Shown in pieces: positions 1 through 11,124 of a DNA stretch of 64,000 nucleotides (positions are counted from its first letter, which is position 1; each line of letters opens with the position of its first letter). Origin of the DNA: Candidatus Latescibacterota bacterium (lineage in GTDB: Bacteria > Latescibacterota > UBA2968 > UBA8231); NCBI GenBank assembly GCA_022819745.1, contig JAJEGS010000034.1:130000-193999 (forward strand), read 5' to 3'. Below the pieces are notes generated by a model. It was not told the origin of the DNA. It did not search any database and was given only the letters and a program-made list of their open reading frames with translations. Position numbers and translations under genes: made by a program.

Positions 1-731
1 TCGTAGAAGTGCTCGTGCTCACACACCGTGCGTCGATCCCTCGGCCGCGGGAATTCCACCGGCAGAATGTCGCCGACCTTGGCCTGCGGGCCGCTGGTCA
101 TCATCACTACGCGATCGGAGAGAAAAAGCGCCTCATCCACATCGTGGGTCACCATGATGGCGGTAATCCGGTCTCGCCGCCAGACTTCCAACAGCACGTC
201 TTGCAACTCGGTGCGGGTCAGCGAATCGAGCATTCCAAATGGCTCGTCGAGCAGCAGCAGCTTGGGCTTGAGCGCAAAGGCGCGGGCAATACCCACGCGC
301 TGGCGCATCCCCTGCGACAGCTCGGCAGCGCGCTTGTCGAGCGCGTCAACCAAACCCACGCGGTTGAGATAGTACTCGGCAATTTCCCGCCGCTCGCGCT
401 TGCTGCCGTGCGGAAAGACCTGTTCTACGCCCAGCAGCACATTCTCCATGGCCGTCATCCACGGAAACAGACTCGGCGACTGGAAGACCACCCCTCGGTC
501 GGGTCCCGGGCCTGTAACCCGGCGTCCGTCCATGTAAATGGCCCCGTCGGAGATCTCGTTGAGGCCGGCGATCATCGACAGCACCGTTGACTTGCCGCAG
601 CCCGAGTGGCCAATGATGGAGACGAATTCCCCTTGTTCAACCTGCAAATCAAAGCCCTTGACCACGGCCACTGGCCCATCAACCGTCGGATAGACCTTGG
701 CGAGATCCGAGAATTGGATGTATTCATTCAT
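1..731 (-). CDS. Nitrate/nitrite ABC transporter ATP-binding protein (NrtD-like), 3' end outside window
   Basis: Energises nitrate import in the cytoplasm by ATP hydrolysis. The minus-strand reading from ATG at 731 gives about 243 residues. It has the Walker [10 protein letters not shown] near residue 41, an ABC signature reading LSQGMRQR and the Walker B run LLLLDEPF, all typical of the NrtD/SsuB/TauB family. GGAG lies upstream of the ATG. The ATG overlaps the stop of the preceding ATPase gene by 4 bp (ATGA), so the two are translationally coupled. The protein lacks its C-terminus because the window ends. The neighbouring NrtA, NrtB and nitrate reductase genes make nitrate the likely substrate; on sequence alone a sulfonate or taurine importer could not be excluded. 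Confidence 0.88.
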   Translation of the reverse strand, partial: MNEYIQFSDLAKVYPTVDGPVAVVKGFDLQVEQGEFVSIIGHSGCGKSTVLSMIAGLNEISDGAIYMDGRRVTGPGPDRGVVFQSPSLFPWMTAMENVLLGVEQVFPHGSKRERREIAEYYLNRVGLVDALDKRAAELSQGMRQRVGIARAFALKPKLLLLDEPFGMLDSLTRTELQDVLLEVWRRDRITAIMVTHDVDEALFLSDRVVMMTSGPQAKVGDILPVEFPRPRDRRTVCEHEHFY

Positions 732-1585
732 TGCGACAACTCCATAGGTTCTAGATTAGGCAACGCGAGTTCCTTGAACTCAGCGTGCTGAGCCAACCCT
801 TGGTCGGGCCGCACTTCGAGCAAGTAACTGTTGATGGCATTGCGGACGACTTTGTAGCCGACATCGCTATTGAGCTCGGTGCGATCTCGGGGCCGGTCCA
901 ATTCCACCTGAAAATGAGGTCCCAGCGTCGCGGCCTGCGACGCGGCTCCGGGCTTGAGCGGGATGATGCGGTCGGCGAGGACTAGGCCCTCGTCAACATC
1001 GTTGGTAATCAACACTGCGGTCTTGCGCTCCTCGCGCCAGATCTTCTCAATCTCGGCCTGCAAGGTGCCCCGCGTCAGCGCATCGAGGGCGCTGAGCGGC
1101 TCGTCCATCAGCAAAATCTCCGGGTCCATCGCCAAGGCGCGCGCAACAGCCACCCGCTGGCGCATACCCCCTGAAAGCTCGACCGGCCGCTTTTGCAGTG
1201 CCGGCGTCAGATGAACCATCTCGACGTAGCGCTCGACATGGGCGCGGCGCTTTTTCGCCGGCCAAGCGGGAAACAGGTGATTGACCACCAAGGCCACGTT
1301 GCCATAGACGGTCAGCCACGGCAGCAGCGAATAGTTCTGGAAGATGACGCCGCGCTCGGGACCGGGGCCGGCGATCCGCTTGCCGTCGATGAGGATTTCG
1401 CCCTCGTCGGGCTCGATCAGACCGGCGATCAGCGAGATCAGCGTAGTCTTGCCGCTGCCCGAAAAACCGACGATGGCCACGAATTCGCCCCGTTCGATAT
1501 CCAAGCTGACGTTCGCGAGCACCTCGGTGCGCTCGGCACCTTCGCCATAGGCTTTACTGACATTGCGCAATTCGAGAAAAGCCAT
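728..1585 (-). CDS. Nitrate ABC transporter ATP-binding protein (first of two)
   Basis: Cytoplasmic ATPase of the nitrate importer, about 285 residues starting [14 protein letters not shown]. Walker A is GFSGSGKTT, the signature is LSGGMRQR and Walker B is ILLMDEP, all in the order of the SsuB/NrtD family. I chose the ATG at 1585 over the one at 1591 because the GAGGTG motif sits about 8 nt from it and only about 2 nt from the other. The reading frame stays open further upstream into the permease gene, but that extension has no family resemblance. Unlike cyanobacterial NrtC, it has no NrtA-like C-terminal domain. Two separate ATPases probably form the heterodimer of the transporter. Confidence 0.88.
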   Translation of the reverse strand: MAFLELRNVSKAYGEGAERTEVLANVSLDIERGEFVAIVGFSGSGKTTLISLIAGLIEPDEGEILIDGKRIAGPGPERGVIFQNYSLLPWLTVYGNVALVVNHLFPAWPAKKRRAHVERYVEMVHLTPALQKRPVELSGGMRQRVAVARALAMDPEILLMDEPLSALDALTRGTLQAEIEKIWREERKTAVLITNDVDEGLVLADRIIPLKPGAASQAATLGPHFQVELDRPRDRTELNSDVGYKVVRNAINSYLLEVRPDQGLAQHAEFKELALPNLEPMELSQ

Positions 1586-1596
1586 GCCCATGCACC

Positions 1597-2622
1597 TCAG
1601 GTGCTGACCGGCTCGTCGCCGAAGCTGACTAACTTGTGCAGGATTACCATCGCCCGGTCGAGCATAAAGCCGATAAAGCCAATGGTCAGTACGGCTACCA
1701 AGATTCGCGCCAGCGAGTGGCTGCTGCCGTTTTGAAATTCGTCCCACACAAACTTGCCCAAGCCTGGGTTTTGTGCCAGCATCTCCGCGGCGATCAGCAC
1801 CATCCAGCCAACGCCGAGCGAAATGCGCAGGCCCGTAAATATGTAGGGCAGCGAGGCCGGCAGAACGATCTTAAAAATCCGGTCCTTGACCCCGAGGTTG
1901 AGCACCCGCGCCACATTGACGTAATCCTGACTTAGCGACGACACGCCCAAGGCGGTGTTGATCAGCGCGGGCCACAGCGAGCACAGCGACACCGTGACCG
2001 CCGAATTGATAAAGGACTTTGCAAAAAGCCCGTCGTTGGTCGTGTAGAGGGCACTGACCACCATCGTCACCAGCGGCAGCCAAGCCAGCGGCGACACGGG
2101 CTTGAATATCTGGATCAGTGGATTAAAGGCATTCATCATCGTGCGGCTCATACCACAAAACAGGCCGAGTGGCACGGCCACTAGCGAGGCCAGCGCAAAG
2201 CCGGCGAAAACAGTGTATAGGCTAGTGCCGATCTGATCGAGATACGTCGGCTTGCCGGTATATTGGCGAATTTTGACTTGAGCTTGTGGGTTTGCGGCCA
2301 ATTTCTCGGCGTTGCGCTTTTGCTGCCGCTCGTAGAACGCCTGCGCTTTTTCCCGTTCTCCCACGTGCTCTTCCCACAGCACGACCGCCTGCTGGTAGGC
2401 CTGCATCGGCCCGGGGATATTGCCCAAGCTAGTCTCGATTTGGGCGGCAGTCAGCGACCACAGCATCAGGAAGGCGACGAACGCACTCACGGGTACGCCG
2501 ATCAGGGTCCAGATGTCGCGGACCTGCTGACCGGGGTTTTCCCCGGCGGCCAGTTTGACCACCGGCGTCAGCCAAGTCAGCCCGACGAAGACGAGGATTT
2601 TGTTCAGCTTATCGACTATCAA
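1597..2622 (-). CDS. nrtB: Nitrate ABC transporter permease (NrtB-like)
   Basis: Inner-membrane channel subunit of the nitrate importer, 341 residues. One hydrophobic helix lies near residues 33-55, followed by a charged periplasmic stretch to about residue 115 with an E/K/Q-rich segment. The usual five-helix BPD_transp_1 core follows, with an EAA-type loop (around [19 protein letters not shown]). The start codon is TTG at 2622, chosen for a strong AGGAGG 7 nt upstream. The gene begins 11 bp after the stop of the binding-protein gene. The long periplasmic insert between helix 1 and the core is typical of NrtB/CmpB-type permeases. Confidence 0.88.
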   Translation of the reverse strand: MIVDKLNKILVFVGLTWLTPVVKLAAGENPGQQVRDIWTLIGVPVSAFVAFLMLWSLTAAQIETSLGNIPGPMQAYQQAVVLWEEHVGEREKAQAFYERQQKRNAEKLAANPQAQVKIRQYTGKPTYLDQIGTSLYTVFAGFALASLVAVPLGLFCGMSRTMMNAFNPLIQIFKPVSPLAWLPLVTMVVSALYTTNDGLFAKSFINSAVTVSLCSLWPALINTALGVSSLSQDYVNVARVLNLGVKDRIFKIVLPASLPYIFTGLRISLGVGWMVLIAAEMLAQNPGLGKFVWDEFQNGSSHSLARILVAVLTIGFIGFMLDRAMVILHKLVSFGDEPVST

Positions 2623-2633
2623 TCTACCGCCTC

Positions 2634-3995
2634 CTATTTCATCGACGTTTTGGTGTAGTCGTCCTTGATACCCACGCGAAATTTGTGCAGATAGGCGTTG
2701 GGCGCGCGGCCATTGTACTCGACTCCATCTATAAAGTCGCTGGTCGGCTCCTTGTAGCCGTCGGTTTGGGGAATCTCGTCGGCCGTCAGGTAGCCATCCT
2801 CTACGAGCAGAGCCGCGGCCTCGCGCCAGATGTCGGGCCGATAGATCTCCTTAATCGTCGCGTGATACCAAGAGTCGGGTTTGGGGGCGTCGATCTGGCC
2901 CCAGCGCCGCATCTGGGTCAAGAACCAAATGCCGTCGCTGTAGAAAGGGTACGTGGCGTCGTAGCGGTAGAACACATTGAAGTCGGGCATGGCGCGCTTG
3001 TCGCCCTTTTCAAACTCAAAGGTGCCGGTCATGCTGTTGGCGATGACCTCAAAGTCAGCGCCGACATACTCCGAGCGGGAGAGGATCCGCGCTGCTTCAA
3101 CGCGGTTTTTTGGCTCGCCATTTTCGCCTTCCTCGTCCAGCCACTTGCCAGCGCGAATTAGCGCCTTGACCACCGCTTTGTGCGTGTTGGGGTGCTTGTC
3201 GGCCCAAGCCTTGCTCACGCCAAAAACCTTTTCCGGGCTGTTCTTCCACACGTCGTAGTTGGTCGTCACCGGCACGCCAATGCCCTTGAACACGGCCTGT
3301 TGGTTCCACGGCTCGCCCACGCAGTACCCGTAGATGGTGCCTGCTTCCAAGGTCGCTGGCATCTGCGGCGGCGGCGTCACCGACAGCAGCACATCGGCAT
3401 CGGTCATGCCGGTTATGTCCTCGCTAGTGTAGTAACCCGGACTCATGCCGGCTGCGGCCAGCCAGTACCGCAACTCATAGTTGTGCGTCGAAACCGGAAA
3501 GACCATGCCCATCTTGAACTGGCGGCCCTCGTCTCGGTAGGCTTCCACAATCGGCTTGAGCGCATCGGCCTTGATCGGGTGGGCTGGCTTGCCGTCTGCG
3601 CGCTTGGGCACGTGGGGCTTCATTTGCTCCCAGACCTCGCTGGAAACAGTGATGCCATTGCCGTTGAGATCCATGCTGCAAGCGGTAATAATGTGGGCTT
3701 GGGTGCCGAAGCCAATGGTCGCGCCAATCGGCTGCCCAGCCAGCATGTGCGCTCCGTCGAGTTCGCCGTCGATGACGCGGTCGAGTAGCACCTTCCAATT
3801 GGCCTGCGCCTCCAAAGTGACGAAAAGCCCCTCGTCCTCGAAGAAGAACTGCTCTTTGGCAATGACCAAGGGCGCACAGTCGGTCAGCTTGATGAAACCG
3901 AACTTGAGTTCGTCTTTTTCCAGCGATAGTTCCCTAGCACCGATTCCCTCGGCGCAGGACAAGACGGCCAAGGCAATGGCGGTAATTGCTTTCAT
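2634..3995 (-). CDS. nrtA: Nitrate ABC transporter substrate-binding protein (NrtA/CmpA-like)
   Basis: Extracytoplasmic protein that captures nitrate for the NrtB permease, about 453 residues. It belongs to the NrtA/CmpA/NMT1 family: the N-terminal lobe contains [20 protein letters not shown], and further on are [18 protein letters not shown] and [12 protein letters not shown], which line the anion pocket in this family. The start is the ATG at 3995, preceded by AGGAGA. The first 20 residues ([20 protein letters not shown]) form a Sec signal peptide. The gene follows the nitrate reductase gene after 7 bp. NrtA and bicarbonate-binding CmpA are close; the operon context favours nitrate. Confidence 0.9.
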   Translation of the reverse strand: MKAITAIALAVLSCAEGIGARELSLEKDELKFGFIKLTDCAPLVIAKEQFFFEDEGLFVTLEAQANWKVLLDRVIDGELDGAHMLAGQPIGATIGFGTQAHIITACSMDLNGNGITVSSEVWEQMKPHVPKRADGKPAHPIKADALKPIVEAYRDEGRQFKMGMVFPVSTHNYELRYWLAAAGMSPGYYTSEDITGMTDADVLLSVTPPPQMPATLEAGTIYGYCVGEPWNQQAVFKGIGVPVTTNYDVWKNSPEKVFGVSKAWADKHPNTHKAVVKALIRAGKWLDEEGENGEPKNRVEAARILSRSEYVGADFEVIANSMTGTFEFEKGDKRAMPDFNVFYRYDATYPFYSDGIWFLTQMRRWGQIDAPKPDSWYHATIKEIYRPDIWREAAALLVEDGYLTADEIPQTDGYKEPTSDFIDGVEYNGRAPNAYLHKFRVGIKDDYTKTSMK

Positions 3996-4002
3996 AATCT
4001 CC

Positions 4003-6180
4003 TCATTTAGCGGTGGTTTCTTCGATGCGCACGGCGCACTGCTTGTAGTTAGGCTCGCGCGACTTCGGGCAGAACGCTGGGAGGGTGAGCTGGTTGACGC
4101 ACTGCTCGGCAAAGTGAAAGGGCACAAAGACCTGGTCTGGCTGAATCGTCTCGGTAATCCTCAGCAGCAAGCCCTCGACGCGCCCGCGTCTGGAGACCAA
4201 AGAGACGCGGGTGCGCGGGCCGAGGCGGAAGCGTCGCGCGGTCTGCGGATGGATCTCGACCCAAGGCTCGGGCGAGAGCTTTTCCAGCATCGGCACGTCG
4301 CGGGTCTTGGTCCGCGTGTGCCAGTGCTCTACCGTGCGTCCGGTGTTGAGCAGAATGGGATACTCGTCGTCCGGCGGCTCGGGCAGCGGCAGCGGCGCAG
4401 TGTACAACAATCGCGCCCGGCTGTCCTCAGTGGGGAAGCGCCCATCGGTGTACAGGCTGTCAGCACCCTCGGGATGCGCGTCGTTGCAGGGCCACTGTAT
4501 CCCGCCCAAGGCGTCCATCTTCTCATAGCTCATGCCGCTGTAATCGCAGAGCTGTCCCTTGGATATTCGGCGCATTTCCGCGAATGCATCGGCCGCGCCG
4601 CGCCATCCGGGAAAGAGTTCGTCGCTGACCCCGAGCACTCGGGACAAATCCATGAAAATATCGAAATCGGCCTTGGCTTCCCCCGGCGGCGACACGGCTT
4701 GCCGCACCCGGCTAGCGCGGCGCTCGCTGTTGGTATAACTGCCGCTCTTCTCGCCCCACACAGCCGTCGGCAAGACCAAGTCGGCCAGTTCGGTAGTAGG
4801 CGTCGGGTGGAAACCGTCTTGCACTACGAGCAGATCGAGGCCAGCCAGCGCCTGGCGCAACCGCTCCTGATCGGGAAAGCTGGCCAGCGGATTAGTGGCA
4901 ATCACCCACAGTGCCTTGATGCGGCCCGCTATGATGGCGTTGATGATGTCGGGATAGGCCAAGCCGCGCTTTTTCGGCAGTCGTTCCGCGTCCAACTCCC
5001 ACAACGCCGCTAGTTCCTCGCGATCTACCCGGCTTTCAAACTTGCGGTAGCCCGGCAGCGATGAGGCAAAGCCAAACTCGCGGGTGCCCATGGCATTGCA
5101 CTGGCCGGTGATGGACAACGGCGCAGCTCCTGTGCGGCCGATGTTGCCGGTAATCAGCGCGAGGGTGTTGATCAAGCTGACGGTATCCGTCCCTTGCGTC
5201 GAGTGATTGACGCCCATCGTCCACGCGAAGAGGACGTTATCGGCCTTGGCGATGGCCTCAAAGGCCGCCCAGATCGCTTCGGGGCTTAAACCTGTGTGTT
5301 CGGACACCAGTTCAATGGGATAGTGCCTAGCGTGTTCGGCCAGCGCCTCAAAACCAGTGGTATGGTCATCGACAAAGTCTCGGTCCACATAGCCGTGCTC
5401 AATCACCAAGTTGATCACGCCGTTGAGCAGATACACATCGCCGCGCGGCCGGATCGGCAGATAGAGGTCGGCAAACATCGCCGTCTTGGTCTTGCGCGGG
5501 TCGCAGACGACCAGCGTGTAATCTTCGTTCTGGTTGAGATGATGCCAGAGGATGGGGTGATTGTCGGCGATATTCGCACCGATCAAAAAGACTGTATCGG
5601 CCTCTCGCAGACCGCGATACGATCCCGGCGGGCCGTCCGAGCCAAAGCTCTGTTTGTAACCAGCTACCGCCGAGCTCATGCACAGCGTGGTATTGCCGTC
5701 GTAATTGCTCGTGCCAAAGCCCAGTTGCACTAGTTTGCCTAGCGCGTAAAACTCCTCGGTGACGAGCTGGCCGGTTGACAGCACGGCAAAACTCTCTTTC
5801 CCGTACTGCTCCTGAACCCGGCGCACCCGTCCCACCATCTCCTCGTAAGCCCGTTCCCAAGAGACGGGTTCGCCGCGCCACAGCGGGGCGTGAGCGCGAT
5901 TGGGGCTTTTCAGGGGCAGGTGCTCGCTCAAGCCTTTCGGACAGAGGCTGCCCTCGTTGACCGGGTGTTCCTCATCGCCGTGCACCGAGACTATTTCGCC
6001 GCCTTTGACTCCCACTACCATGCCGCAACCCACCGAGCAGTAGCCACAGGTAGTCTTGACCCAGCGTTCGGGGATTTTCTCTTGCGCCAGATATCCGTAC
6101 TGAGGGTCGCGACCAAAGGCGTACTCGTCCGCCTTAATGTCAAAACCGAGGGATTCCTTGATTTTCTGTACGAGTGTCAT
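4003..6180 (-). CDS. Assimilatory nitrate reductase, molybdopterin catalytic subunit (NarB/NasA-type)
   Basis: Reduces nitrate to nitrite at a bis-MGD molybdenum centre, 725 residues. C45, C48, C52 and C80 form the N-terminal [4Fe-4S] site (CGYC-x3-C, then SLCPKG). The region reading [20 protein letters not shown] carries the cysteine that ligates molybdenum in NarB/NasA/NapA enzymes. The C-terminal molydop_binding domain covers roughly the last 120 residues. There is no Tat signal, so the protein is probably cytoplasmic. It also lacks the C-terminal BFD-like [2Fe-2S] domain of Klebsiella-type NasA. The gene starts 2 bp after the stop of the ferredoxin/anchor fusion, which suggests that protein is its electron donor. 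Confidence 0.9.
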   Translation of the reverse strand: MTLVQKIKESLGFDIKADEYAFGRDPQYGYLAQEKIPERWVKTTCGYCSVGCGMVVGVKGGEIVSVHGDEEHPVNEGSLCPKGLSEHLPLKSPNRAHAPLWRGEPVSWERAYEEMVGRVRRVQEQYGKESFAVLSTGQLVTEEFYALGKLVQLGFGTSNYDGNTTLCMSSAVAGYKQSFGSDGPPGSYRGLREADTVFLIGANIADNHPILWHHLNQNEDYTLVVCDPRKTKTAMFADLYLPIRPRGDVYLLNGVINLVIEHGYVDRDFVDDHTTGFEALAEHARHYPIELVSEHTGLSPEAIWAAFEAIAKADNVLFAWTMGVNHSTQGTDTVSLINTLALITGNIGRTGAAPLSITGQCNAMGTREFGFASSLPGYRKFESRVDREELAALWELDAERLPKKRGLAYPDIINAIIAGRIKALWVIATNPLASFPDQERLRQALAGLDLLVVQDGFHPTPTTELADLVLPTAVWGEKSGSYTNSERRASRVRQAVSPPGEAKADFDIFMDLSRVLGVSDELFPGWRGAADAFAEMRRISKGQLCDYSGMSYEKMDALGGIQWPCNDAHPEGADSLYTDGRFPTEDSRARLLYTAPLPLPEPPDDEYPILLNTGRTVEHWHTRTKTRDVPMLEKLSPEPWVEIHPQTARRFRLGPRTRVSLVSRRGRVEGLLLRITETIQPDQVFVPFHFAEQCVNQLTLPAFCPKSREPNYKQCAVRIEETTAK

Positions 6181-6182
6181 CG

Positions 6183-7751
6183 CTAGCCCCGTCGCGCTAC
6201 CGAGCGGTGGGCTTCGACGATGAAATTGCCCGCGATATTAGTGCCGACGACCGTGGTAAAAAACAGGTAGCGCTGCAAGAATACATAGGCCACCAAGCCA
6301 GCGACGCCCACGGTCGCCGCAGCGATCGAGACCACACCAACGCCCAAGGCCAAGAGTCCCATCAGCGCCAACAGGGCCGCACCATTTTTGTACATCCGCA
6401 AGCGGGCGAAGTGATCGCGGTAGAGTTCGGCGCTGGCCTTGAGCTCAAAGGTCTCGCTTTCCGCCAAGTGACAGACGAAATCCGAGTGCAATTTCGCGTA
6501 GGCTAGCAGCGCCAGCGCCGCCGCCAAAGCCGACGCCTGCACACTCCATCCCGCTTCCCCACCTAATACCAGTGCCAGCGCCAGTACCGCCGGACCGACG
6601 ATCCATGCCACGGCAAAGAAATCGACCGTGGTCTTGCGGAAATTCCACGCCGGACGAGCCGGCACCCGATAGAGCCGAGCGCTGGCGTAAATGCCGGCGA
6701 TGCCCGCCAAAACCGCTACCGCCCCCAATGACAGCCGCGCACCGACTCCACCCAAGGCTTCCGCACTCACCCACCCCAAACCTTCGGTCGCCAACAGGAA
6801 CGCCGCATAGGCAAAGGCGACTTTGGCAAAAAGCGACAGTGCCAGCACTTCGCGCGACAACCACGACGTGTGCCAGTTGCGAATCGCGCGGAAGGCAAAG
6901 GCTGGTCGCCCCAGATGCAAAGTCGATGCGGTGAGCGAAAGACCGATCAGCCCCATCAGCACGGCGGCCAGCGCGCCGAGCGCGGTACCCGCTAGCTGCA
7001 CTGCGCCGCTGAGCGAACGCAGCAAATCCACCGCGTATATCGCCGCAAAGCCTCCCAAGCCGATCTGGGTCAGCACCGTCATAAAGATCAGCGGCGAATG
7101 CGGCTCCTCTGGCTCGACAAAGTCGCCGGTGACTGGGTGCAGACTGCTGGGATCGACGCCTTCGGGCAAGGTGATTTTCGTCGAAGGCATGGAGATTTCT
7201 GGCGCGGGCATTCCCGGGGCGGCACCAGCGTCCTCGTAGGTTGCGAACACCTCCTCAAGCGGCACGGTCTCAATCTCAATCGCCCCGGCCGGGCACGCCT
7301 GTGCGCAAGCGGGCTCGCGGCCTTCTTCGAGCCGATTGACGCACATGTCGCACTTGGACACCACGCCGCGCTCAGGCTGGAAGCTCGGCACGCTATACGG
7401 GCAGTTCCAAGTGCAGTACTGGCAGCCAATGCAGACATCCGCTTGGTGAATGACGATGCCGCTCTCGTCAATTTTGTAGGCATCAACCGGGCAGCCCTTG
7501 GCGCAAGGGGCATCCAAGCAGTGGTTGCAGCCGCTAGAAAGGAAAAAGCGCAATGTGTCGGGATACTCGCCGCCCTCGACTTCGCCGACGCGCCGCCACT
7601 GGGTATCTACGGGCAGGCCATTCTGTTCACTACAGGCCACCTCGCAGGCGTGGCAGCCGACGCAGAGATCCATGTGGAAGTGGAAGCGCGTCTGGGTCGA
7701 GCGGTTGTCTGTGCGAAAACCGGGCAGGTCGGGCTTTTCTATTATATCCAT
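6183..7751 (-). CDS. Four-[4Fe-4S] ferredoxin / DmsC-type membrane anchor fusion
   Basis: Predicted electron-transfer partner of the adjacent nitrate reductase, 522 residues. Residues 30-153 carry sixteen cysteines in four groups (30/33/36/40, 75/78/83/87, 107/110/113/117, 134/137/149/153), the DmsB/NrfC pattern for four [4Fe-4S] clusters. After a linker, residues 235-520 form a series of about eight hydrophobic helices resembling DmsC, the quinol-oxidising anchor. DmsB and DmsC are normally separate genes; here they are joined. The ATG at 7751 (MDIIEKPD) is preferred because upstream residues look unlike the family, although its SD is weak. The fusion implies quinol-driven nitrate reduction at the membrane, an inference. 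Confidence 0.85.
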   Translation of the reverse strand: MDIIEKPDLPGFRTDNRSTQTRFHFHMDLCVGCHACEVACSEQNGLPVDTQWRRVGEVEGGEYPDTLRFFLSSGCNHCLDAPCAKGCPVDAYKIDESGIVIHQADVCIGCQYCTWNCPYSVPSFQPERGVVSKCDMCVNRLEEGREPACAQACPAGAIEIETVPLEEVFATYEDAGAAPGMPAPEISMPSTKITLPEGVDPSSLHPVTGDFVEPEEPHSPLIFMTVLTQIGLGGFAAIYAVDLLRSLSGAVQLAGTALGALAAVLMGLIGLSLTASTLHLGRPAFAFRAIRNWHTSWLSREVLALSLFAKVAFAYAAFLLATEGLGWVSAEALGGVGARLSLGAVAVLAGIAGIYASARLYRVPARPAWNFRKTTVDFFAVAWIVGPAVLALALVLGGEAGWSVQASALAAALALLAYAKLHSDFVCHLAESETFELKASAELYRDHFARLRMYKNGAALLALMGLLALGVGVVSIAAATVGVAGLVAYVFLQRYLFFTTVVGTNIAGNFIVEAHRSVARRG

Positions 7752-8244
7752 TATCCATGATTCTGTTGGGGCGCAAATGATCGAGCTACAGACTTTAAGC
7801 AAGAGTAATGCCAAGAATGGAGAGAAAGACGGTGTGATTATGTCTCAAGTTATTGATAAAAATATACTTATCGAATAAAAAAATGGTTTTTTTGCAAGGT
7901 GATTCGACCTTAGGAAACTGTCCAAAAACTACAAAAATTGTATTATTTGCCGTCAATAAACCCCATTTTTGTATTTCTTGGATCGCCACACGAGTGCTTT
8001 CTGCCCGATCAAATTTCGACTTTGCCACCACGAGGTGTTGGAGAACACATATTTGTGATAATTAGGACATTTTTGTCGGTTTTCTGCAAAAATGTGCGCT
8101 CCATAGCAGCAGAGTGAAATATAATTAAATAACACCTAAACAGTTGATAAACATATAAATACAGCGATTCGTCGAACTCCTGTATCCACAAGCTGGCCTG
8201 TGTTTTGCTTATTGGCCTCAAGCTATGTTTACAGGAGAAAACCG
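7752..8244. promoter_or_regulatory. Divergent promoter region between the nitrate and nitrite reductase operons
   Basis: This 490-bp stretch lies between genes transcribed leftwards (anchor fusion, nitrate reductase, transporter) and rightwards (nirBD). It is markedly richer in A+T than its flanks, with runs of A and T around 7855-7980 and 8080-8160. Open frames here are short and show no coding character. An SD (AGGAG) for nirB lies at 8233-8237. I could not find a convincing -24/-12 element or a clear dyad, so the position and type of the promoters remain unassigned. A shared control region for both operons is inferred from the layout. Confidence 0.5.
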
Positions 8245-10750
8245 ATGATAGCATCTAATCGGCCCCACTTAGTCGTCGTTGGCAATGGCATGGTGGGGCA
8301 CCGCTTTTGTGAGGAAATGGTCGCGCGCGACGGCCAGCAGCAGTTTCGCATCCACGTCTTCTGCGAAGAGCCGCGCTTGGCCTACGACCGCGTCGGCCTC
8401 AGTAAATACTTCTCGGGCACCCCGGTCGCCGACCTGATGCTCGGGAAAATTGAATGGTATCAAGAGCACGGGATTGAAACCCATATTGGCGACCGGGCCA
8501 CGGCCATCCAGCGCGAGCAAGGCATCGTCACCTCCCTGCGCGGCGAGGCCATAGAGTACGACCGCCTCGTACTGGCCACTGGGTCCGCCCCTTTCGTCCC
8601 ACCCATCGACGGCGTCGCCAAAGAAGGTGTATTCGTCTATCGCACGATAGAAGATCTAGAAGCCATTGCCGCCTACGGCCAAAAGGCACGGCGCGCTCGT
8701 GCTAGGCGGTGGGCTATTGGGCCTCGAAGCGGCCAAGGCCCTCGTCGATATGGGGCTGGAGACTACCGTCGTCGAATTCAACACCCGGCTGATGCCTCGC
8801 CAGATCGACGACGCGGCCTCATCGTTGCTGGTTGAGGAAATGGAGGCCCTCGGGGTCGAAGTCCTACTCGGCAAAGGTGCCCAGCGCTTTCTCGGCGACG
8901 ACAAAGTCACGGCCGTCTCCTTTGGCGGGGAGGATGAGCGGGCCTTCGACATGGTCGTCATCTCCACCGGCATCCGCCCGCGCGACGAGCTGGCGCGCGA
9001 GTGCGGACTAGCAATCGGCGAGCGCGGCGGCGTGGTCGTAAACGATGCGCTCACCACCAACGACCCACACATCTACGCCATTGGCGAAGTGGCCCTGCAT
9101 CGCGGCATTATCTATGGCTTAGTCGCCCCGGGCTATGACATGGCCGCCATTCTCGCCGAGCGCCTCTGCGGGCCGGAAAACCCCGTCTTTACCTCGGGCG
9201 ACTTCTCGACCAAGCTCAAGCTCATGGGCGTCGATGTAGCCAATTTCGGCGACGCCTTCGGCGAAACACCCGGCAGCCGGGTTATCTATTTCCACAGCGA
9301 TGTCGCCCGCGTGTACAAACGCCTGACCGTTAGCGGGGAGCACCTGCTTGGCGGCATGCTAGTCGGCGACGCCTCGGAATACAACCACTTCTTGCAGATG
9401 GTCAAAAACAAGACCCCCTTGCCCGGCGATCCCCACGAACTGCTGCTCGGCGCATCCAACGGCAAGGCGGTCGGCCTCAATCCACAGGACCTGCCCGACG
9501 ACGCGCAAATCTGCTCGTGCAACAACGTCGCCAAGGGCGCACTCGTCCGCGCTGTAGCCGAAGGCTATACCCAACTCGGCCCGCTCAAGGACGCCACGCG
9601 CGCCGGCACGGGCTGCGGCGGCTGCATACCCTTGGTAACCGACATCCTCAACGCCGAACTCACAGCCCAAGGCCTAGAAGTCAATACCCACCTCTGCGAG
9701 CACTTCGCCTATTCGCGGCAGGAGCTGTTCCAGATCGTCAAAATCAACCGCGTCAAGCACTACGGCGACTTGCTGGCCCGCTATGGCCAAGGGCACGGCT
9801 GCGAGATCTGCAAACCCGCCGTCGCCTCTATCTTAGCTAGCACCTGGAACGACCTCATCCTCGAACAGGAGGAACTGCAGGACACCAACGACCGCTTCCT
9901 CGCCAACATTCAGCGCGGTGGCACGTATTCGGTCATTCCCCGGGTGCCCGGCGGCGAGATTACGCCCGCCAAGCTGATTGTCCTCGGCCAAGTCGCGCAA
10001 AAATACGACCTCTACTGCAAAATCACCGGCGGCCAGCGCGTCGATTTGCTCGGCGCACGGGTCAATCAGCTACCCTTCATTTGGGAGGAGCTAATCGCCG
10101 CGGGCTTTGAGAGCGGGCACGCCTATGGCAAGGCCCTGCGCACGGTCAAAAGCTGCGTCGGCACCACTTGGTGCCGCTACGCCGTGCAGGATTCTACCGA
10201 CTTCGCCATCCGCATCGAAGAGCGCTACCGAGGCATCCGCGCCCCCCACAAAATCAAGGCCGCCTGCTCGGGCTGCGTGCGCGAGTGCGCCGAGGCCCAA
10301 GGCAAGGACTTCGGCTTAGTCGCCACTGAAAAGGGCTGGAATCTCTACGTTTGCGGCAACGGCGGTGCCAAACCTCAGCACGGGGTCCTGCTCGCCGCGG
10401 ATCTCGACGAGGAGACCTGTACCAAATACATCGATCGCTTCCTCATGTATTACATCCACACCGCTGACAAGCTGACCCGCACCGCCACTTGGTTCAATCA
10501 GCTCGAAGGCGGCATCGAATATCTGCGCCGGGTAATCATCGACGATCACCTCGGGATCTGCGCGCAGCTAGAGGAGGATATGGCCCACTTAGTGGCGACC
10601 TATCAATGCGAGTGGAAGGCGGTCGTCGAAGACCCGGAGCGCCGCAAGCGCTTCCGCCACTTCGTCAACAGCGACGACGAGGACGACAATTTGCAGTGGA
10701 CACACGAACGGGAGCAAAAGCGGCCCGTCAACTGGGAGATAGTAGCATGA
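8245..10750 (+). CDS. nirB: Nitrite reductase [NAD(P)H] large subunit NirB, frameshifted near 8690
   Basis: Reduces nitrite to ammonium using NAD(P)H, with FAD, [2Fe-2S], [4Fe-4S] and siroheme. The start is the ATG at 8245 with AGGAG upstream. The first frame encodes the FAD domain (VVVGNGMVGHRFCEEM) up to about 8690. The sequence then continues in another frame with LVLGGGLLGLEAAKALVD, the NAD-binding fold, and runs to 10750. The BFD-like [2Fe-2S] region has CSCNNVAKGAL and GTGCGGC; the siroheme/[4Fe-4S] region has ACSGCVRECAEAQ and VCGNGG. The break lies in a GCGCGC run; restoring one GC would rejoin the frames. Either the gene is inactivated or this is a sequence error; the intact 4-bp overlap with nirD favours error. 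Confidence 0.85.
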
Positions 10751-11106
10751 GCGAAGCCATAGCAGTAGAGCAGTGGGTGCGAGTCGCCCGAGTCGAGGAC
10801 TTCCCCAGCAATGCTGGAGCCTGTGTCAAGCTGGGAGACGAGCAGATCGCAGTATTCAATTTTGCCTCGTACCGCGATTGGTACGCCTGCCAGAACATGT
10901 GCCCCCACAAGCGCGATATGGTACTCTCTCGCGGCTTGATCGGCGATCAAGAAGGCACGCCCAAAGTCGCCTGCCCCCAACACAAGAAGACATTCTCGCT
11001 GATCGACGGAAGGAACCTCGCCGGCGAGGAGTACAGCATCAATATCTACCCAGTAAAGGTAGAACAGGGCTTCGTCTATATCGGCGCGGGCTCAGCCAGC
11101 AACTAA
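10747..11106 (+). CDS. nirD: Nitrite reductase small subunit NirD (Rieske-like)
   Basis: Small subunit of assimilatory nitrite reductase, 119 residues, cytoplasmic. The protein has a Rieske-like fold with potential cluster ligands C52-x-H54 (MCPHKRDM) and C76-x2-H79 (ACPQHKKTF), so a [2Fe-2S] centre is possible. The ATG at 10747 overlaps the nirB stop by 4 bp (ATGA), which fixes the start and indicates translational coupling. The gene is the last of the rightward operon, and a convergent toxin gene ends 18 bp further on. Confidence 0.92.
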   Translation: MSEAIAVEQWVRVARVEDFPSNAGACVKLGDEQIAVFNFASYRDWYACQNMCPHKRDMVLSRGLIGDQEGTPKVACPQHKKTFSLIDGRNLAGEEYSINIYPVKVEQGFVYIGAGSASN

Positions 11107-11124
11107 ACTACTGCGCTCCTTCGC

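Noticed and set aside
9..590. 193-codon plus-strand frame at the left edge
   Set aside because: It is the antisense of the NrtD-like ATPase, whose Walker motifs are clear on the minus strand.
3556..5013. Long plus-strand open frame of 485 codons across nrtA and the nitrate reductase gene
   Set aside because: It is antisense to two well-recognised genes, shows no family motif, and follows from their GC-rich codon pattern.
8090..8110. Possible -24/-12 promoter on the minus strand for the nitrate operon
   Set aside because: The GC and GG elements are 9 rather than 10 bp apart, and the -24 part has two mismatches.
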